DNA of 7,540 nt from an uncultured Labedella sp. (lineage in GTDB: Bacteria; Actinomycetota; Actinomycetes; Actinomycetales; Microbacteriaceae). The stretch spans positions 1-7,540 of the forward strand of contig CAKTZW010000081.1 of assembly GCA_934636065.1 (NCBI GenBank). The letters run 5' to 3'. The notes beneath the pieces were generated by a model. It was not told where the DNA came from. It was given only the letters and a program-made list of their open reading frames with translations, and searched no databases. Positions 6,048 through 7,540 of this stretch are shown in pieces. Each line of letters starts with the position of its first letter. The first letter of the stretch is position 1. The translations under genes and the position numbers were made by a program.

Positions 6048-6057
6048 CGCCCCATTC

Positions 6058-6172
6058 ATGCAGCCGTCATCCACGCCCCCGCGACGTCCGCTTCGAGTCG
6101 GTCCCCGACCCCGTCCTCTCGACCGGGGGAAACGCGATCGTGCGCGTCGTCGTCGTCGTCGCCGCGTGCGTC
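6058..6172 (+). pseudogene. N-terminal remnant of a zinc-dependent alcohol dehydrogenase
   Basis: Reading across three frames reconstructs the start of a medium-chain zinc alcohol dehydrogenase (GroES-like domain). There is an ATG at 6058; then AVIHAP in the frame beginning at 6063; then RDVRFESVPDPVL, STGGNAIVRV and VVAAC in the frame containing 6083, up to TGC GTC at 6167-6172. Intact relatives read M-x-AVIHxPRDVRFExVPDP...AIVRVVAACVCGSDLW. The frame changes are explained by one lost base just after the ATG and one lost C in the C-run at 6076-6080. The match stops exactly before the C-G-S-D-L-W zinc-site motif; what follows is unrelated and hits TGA in 12 bases or so past GFRDH. The translation frame therefore yields no functional protein. 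The upstream promoters look intact. Confidence 0.75.
6146..6160 (+). repeat. (GTC)5 triplet repeat inside the remnant
   Basis: Five GTC triplets in a row (6146-6160) encode VVVVV where intact zinc alcohol dehydrogenases usually have two valines (IVRVVAAC). Three extra triplets are most simply explained by replication slippage after the gene lost function. Confidence 0.6.
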
Positions 6173-6246
6173 GGTGCCGGGTTCCGCGATCATTCTTGAC
6201 TAGGCGACGTTGCTACAAGCGCCGACTCGGCGGCAGCCTGCGCACG

Positions 6247-6268
6247 GACCGGAAACGACCGTTCGGGG
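6247..6268 (+). repeat. 22-bp imperfect repeat, copy 1
   Basis: This copy matches 6853-6874 at 19 of 22 positions; the first 12 bases, GACCGGAAACGA, are identical. The core here (AACGACCGTT) is a weakened form of the palindrome in copy 2. It lies about 90 bp before the 146-aa gene, and copy 2 lies 55 bp after that gene's stop, in the same orientation. Confidence 0.55.
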
Positions 6269-6344
6269 TCCGGCCTGCGGATTCGGGTTGATACTGCCCC
6301 TTGGAGTGAAGGACTTGAGACTCGGTGACGTCAGTTCGGTCTGC

Positions 6345-6350
6345 CACACT
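6345..6350 (+). promoter_or_regulatory. Candidate -10 box for a leaderless 146-aa gene
   Basis: CACACT sits exactly at -12 to -7 relative to the A of the ATG at 6357. It keeps the important A and final T of the TANNNT consensus. No Shine-Dalgarno sequence precedes the ATG (only CTGGCCGG), so a leaderless transcript is the simplest reading. I find no matching -35 box. Confidence 0.35.
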
Positions 6351-6356
6351 GGCCGG

Positions 6357-6797
6357 ATGGCGATCGACGATGACGTAGCCACGCTCCGAATACAGCTCGG
6401 CCACACCGGGTCGGGCAATCTCTTTCTCCGATTCTCGCCGGAGTTCATGGATGAGATATTCGCGCTTCTCGATGAACGCGGAATCGAGCACAGCCCCATC
6501 ATCGAGTTGTCAGCGGGGCCGCCGGAATGGATCGAGGCGGTGCAGGTTCTCGGGACCACTGCGGCCGCAGGCATGACTAGCCTTGCTGCGGTGGTGGGTG
6601 CATTTGCGCATCGTCGCAAGGGGAAGCGGCTGAAGCTGGTCGTCAACGGGACAGAAGTCGACGCGCAGGGCTACTCGGTGAAAGAGCTCGAGCAGCTGCT
6701 TTCCAAGTTACCCAAACAGCAGCTCGAACGAGACGCCAAGACACGCGAGGTTCTTGGCTACGACGCCGAACCGGACGGCTGGGCGCTGCCGCGGTAG
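6357..6797 (+). CDS. Orphan 146-aa protein with hydrophobic helix and EACC1-like C-terminal module
   Basis: No firm family. Residues 1-57 form a short alpha/beta segment (VATLRIQLGHTGSGNLFL, then SPEFMDEIFALLDERGI and IIELSAGPP). Residues about 58-84 are a long, mostly hydrophobic helix (EAVQVLGTTAAAGMTSLAAV) that could be a weak membrane span. A basic stop (HRRKGKR) follows, then RLKLVVNGTEVDAQGYSVKE and a helix ELEQLLSKL. Helix, basic patch, beta-strand pair and leucine-rich helix in this order resemble the effector-associated constant component EACC1 of actinobacterial conflict systems; this is a by-eye likeness, not a proven match. The usual partners (protease, CHAT, kinase or other effector genes) are not in the window. 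Codons such as ATA, TTA and TTT stand out against the genes to the left, suggesting transfer. The start is the first plausible ATG, supported by the -10 box spacing. Confidence 0.7.
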   Translation: MAIDDDVATLRIQLGHTGSGNLFLRFSPEFMDEIFALLDERGIEHSPIIELSAGPPEWIEAVQVLGTTAAAGMTSLAAVVGAFAHRRKGKRLKLVVNGTEVDAQGYSVKELEQLLSKLPKQQLERDAKTREVLGYDAEPDGWALPR

Positions 6798-6820
6798 CTG
6801 CGCATCCTTGCGATGCTCAT

Positions 6821-6853
6821 CAAGTGGCACCGGGAGTTCGTAGTCGCTACTTG
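6821..6853 (+). terminator. Weak hairpin after the 146-aa gene
   Basis: CAAGTGGC (6821-6828) and GCTACTTG (6846-6853) form an 8-bp stem with one G-U wobble in plus-strand RNA and a 17-nt loop, 23 nt past the stop codon. A smaller 5-bp hairpin (GCATC/GATGC, 6802-6816) stands just before it. Neither has a T-tract. The last base of the stem is the first base of repeat copy 2. Confidence 0.3.
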
Positions 6854-6874
6854 ACCGGAAACGATCGTTTGCGG
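6853..6874 (+). repeat. 22-bp imperfect repeat, copy 2, with perfect 12-bp palindrome
   Basis: Second copy of the element at 6247-6268, differing at three of 22 positions. Its core AAACGATCGTTT (6859-6870) is a perfect 12-bp palindrome. It could be a protein-binding site, the end of a small mobile element or a dispersed intergenic repeat; the window alone cannot decide. Confidence 0.55.
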
Positions 6875-6921
6875 CACAGCGCGAGAGGGCTGTCGGGTAG
6901 CGGGCCGCAAACATGGCCGTA

Positions 6922-6965
6922 TCGAAACCCGGTTTCGAGCGATCAGGTTTCGGGAGCGAGTTTCG
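6922..6965. promoter_or_regulatory. Palindrome TCGAAACC-C-GGTTTCGA with extra GTTTCG half-sites
   Basis: TCGAAACC (6922-6929) and GGTTTCGA (6931-6938) are perfect 8-bp inverted arms around one central C, an operator-like design. Two more GTTTCG words follow in the same orientation at 6947-6952 and 6960-6965. The cluster lies 121-164 bp upstream of the LysE-type gene. A regulator binding here is inference; no regulator gene is visible. Confidence 0.4.
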
Positions 6966-7085
6966 GGACTGCCGGGGTCTGCAAGAGCCGCAGGCGGCTT
7001 GCCATGCGAGCGCCTCAGTGGCGGATGTAGTGGCTGGCGACGTCGAAGGGTTGCCATTGATTCAGTTGGGACGAAAGGCGGGCGC

Positions 7086-7540
7086 GTGGTCGACGTCGCA
7101 GTGCTGCCCGGTTTCGTGGGAGTCATTCTTCTGTTCCTGATCCCGCCTGGGCCGGACATGGCCTACATGCTGGCGGTCGGCTTGCAGGGCGGGCGTCGAG
7201 CCGCGGTGAAGGCCATCCTCGGCATCGGGACCGGAATGAGCGTTTACGCCGCCGCAGTTGTGATCGGCGTTGGCGAGCTAGTTCGTTCGTTCCCCGTCGT
7301 ACTCGTCGTGCTGAAGCTGATGGGCGCCGCCTACTTGCTATGGCTGGCGTACTCAACGGTTCGAGGTGCGCGCCACACCGACGGGGACGAGGATCGCGCG
7401 CTTCCGCCAGGGCGCTGGTATTTGCGCGGCGTCACAATCAGCCTCACCAATCCGAAGGTGATGCTGTTCTTCCTGGCCGTGCTCCCTCAGTTCCTCGGCA
7501 ACGCGGAGAACCCGACTGCTCAGCTCGCGCTCTTGGGGGC
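7086..7540 (+). CDS. LysE/RhtB-family exporter, N-terminal part (runs off right edge)
   Basis: The first 151 codons of a LysE/RhtB-type translocator, an inner-membrane protein of about 200-220 aa that exports amino acids or related small molecules. Landmarks: a first hydrophobic helix ending in LIPPGPDMAYMLAVGLQGGR (18-37), the P-G-P-D motif with the glycine-rich loop that marks the family; helices at about 43-65 and 70-92 (VVLVVLKLMGAAYLLWLAY); an acidic loop (HTDGDEDRALPPG); and RGVTISLTNPKVMLFFLAVL (114-133), the second family signature, followed by PQFLG. The substrate cannot be deduced. The GTG at 7086 is chosen because AAAGG ends 7 nt upstream and the first helix begins a few residues later; no ATG lies before the PGPDM motif. 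Neighbour on the left is the orphan 146-aa gene, with 288 bp between, so it is probably transcribed separately. Confidence 0.88.
   Translation, partial: MVDVAVLPGFVGVILLFLIPPGPDMAYMLAVGLQGGRRAAVKAILGIGTGMSVYAAAVVIGVGELVRSFPVVLVVLKLMGAAYLLWLAYSTVRGARHTDGDEDRALPPGRWYLRGVTISLTNPKVMLFFLAVLPQFLGNAENPTAQLALLG

Larger units (their letters stand above)
6173..6356. other. Junction zone between left block and lower-GC right block
   Basis: From the point where the alcohol dehydrogenase match ends, the sequence no longer resembles that gene and has more A/T-rich words (for example around 6191-6215 and 6281-6330). No convincing gene of its own. It holds the first copy of the 22-bp repeat (6247-6268), a 6-bp inverted repeat CGGACC/GGTCCG (6245-6250/6267-6272) around it, and the presumed promoter of the 146-aa gene. 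I see no clear target-site duplication or tRNA-like attachment site. Confidence 0.45.
6798..7085. other. Intergenic region before the LysE-type exporter
   Basis: A 288-bp stretch with no gene I can support; open frames on both strands are short, rich in Arg/Ser/Pro and have no recognisable motif. It contains a candidate terminator hairpin, the second 22-bp repeat with a perfect palindrome, and a cluster of GTTTCG words around a 17-bp palindrome. I could not pick a clear promoter for the exporter gene. Confidence 0.5.

Noticed and set aside
5609..6055. Upstream extension of the eRF1-like frame to an ATG at 6055
   Set aside because: It would overlap the whole 93-aa gene in another frame and encodes Arg-rich nonsense; the ATGA overlap gives a natural start at 5608.
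5971..6291. Plus-strand open frame from a TTG at 5971
   Set aside because: It gives an Arg-rich protein without motifs; the alcohol dehydrogenase remnant is in other frames of the same stretch.
6210..6356. Upstream extension of the 146-aa gene to a TTG at 6210
   Set aside because: The added residues have no recognisable domain and cross the 22-bp repeat; the ATG at 6357 fits the -10 box spacing.
6758..7159. Minus-strand open frame of 133 codons between the orphan gene and the exporter
   Set aside because: Arg/Pro/Ser-rich, no motif, overlaps the 3' end of the 146-aa gene and the start of the exporter, and lacks a clear ribosome site.
1..7540. CRISPR array, tRNA, rRNA, riboswitch or transposase
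   Set aside because: No regularly spaced repeats, cloverleaf-like or rRNA-like sequence, or transposase motifs were found on reading both strands.

Overview
The window is very GC-rich, uses almost only G/C-ending codons on its left part, and has TANNNT-type -10 boxes with some starts lacking a Shine-Dalgarno site. This points to a high-GC actinobacterium, most likely of the Microbacteriaceae; the family-level guess is an inference from protein style and gene content.

Left block (1-3476), all on the minus strand: the N-terminal part of a DHA2-type MFS drug exporter (running off the left edge), a 305-bp intergenic region with GATCG-rich palindromes, a nitroreductase-family flavoprotein, and acetyl-CoA synthetase (acs), whose GTG start looks leaderless. 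A strong hairpin at 3423-3456 separates acs from the next unit.

Middle block (3477-5886), also minus strand: a compact unit of four genes read from right to left. They are a 93-aa acidic protein, a 406-aa eRF1-like/Vms1-type (baeRF) protein related to mycobacterial Rv2629 and joined to the first gene by an ATGA overlap, a 104-aa very acidic protein, and a 139-aa hydrophilic protein. One translation-termination/peptidyl-tRNA-hydrolase-like protein sits among three small disordered proteins of unknown role. This is the most unusual functional grouping here.

Right block (5887-7540), plus strand: a divergent promoter region leads into the first ~38 codons of a zinc-dependent alcohol dehydrogenase. 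It is broken by two single-base deletions and cut off just before its catalytic-domain motif. From about 6173 the base and codon composition becomes less GC-extreme. There follow an orphan 146-aa protein with a central hydrophobic helix and a C-terminal beta-rich module resembling the effector-associated EACC1 component, flanked by two copies of a 22-bp imperfect repeat with a palindromic core, and then the N-terminal 151 codons of a LysE/RhtB-family exporter running off the right edge. The remnant gene, the compositional change and the flanking repeats together suggest an insertion or replacement event at about 6173.

No rRNA, tRNA, CRISPR array, transposase or integrase gene was seen.
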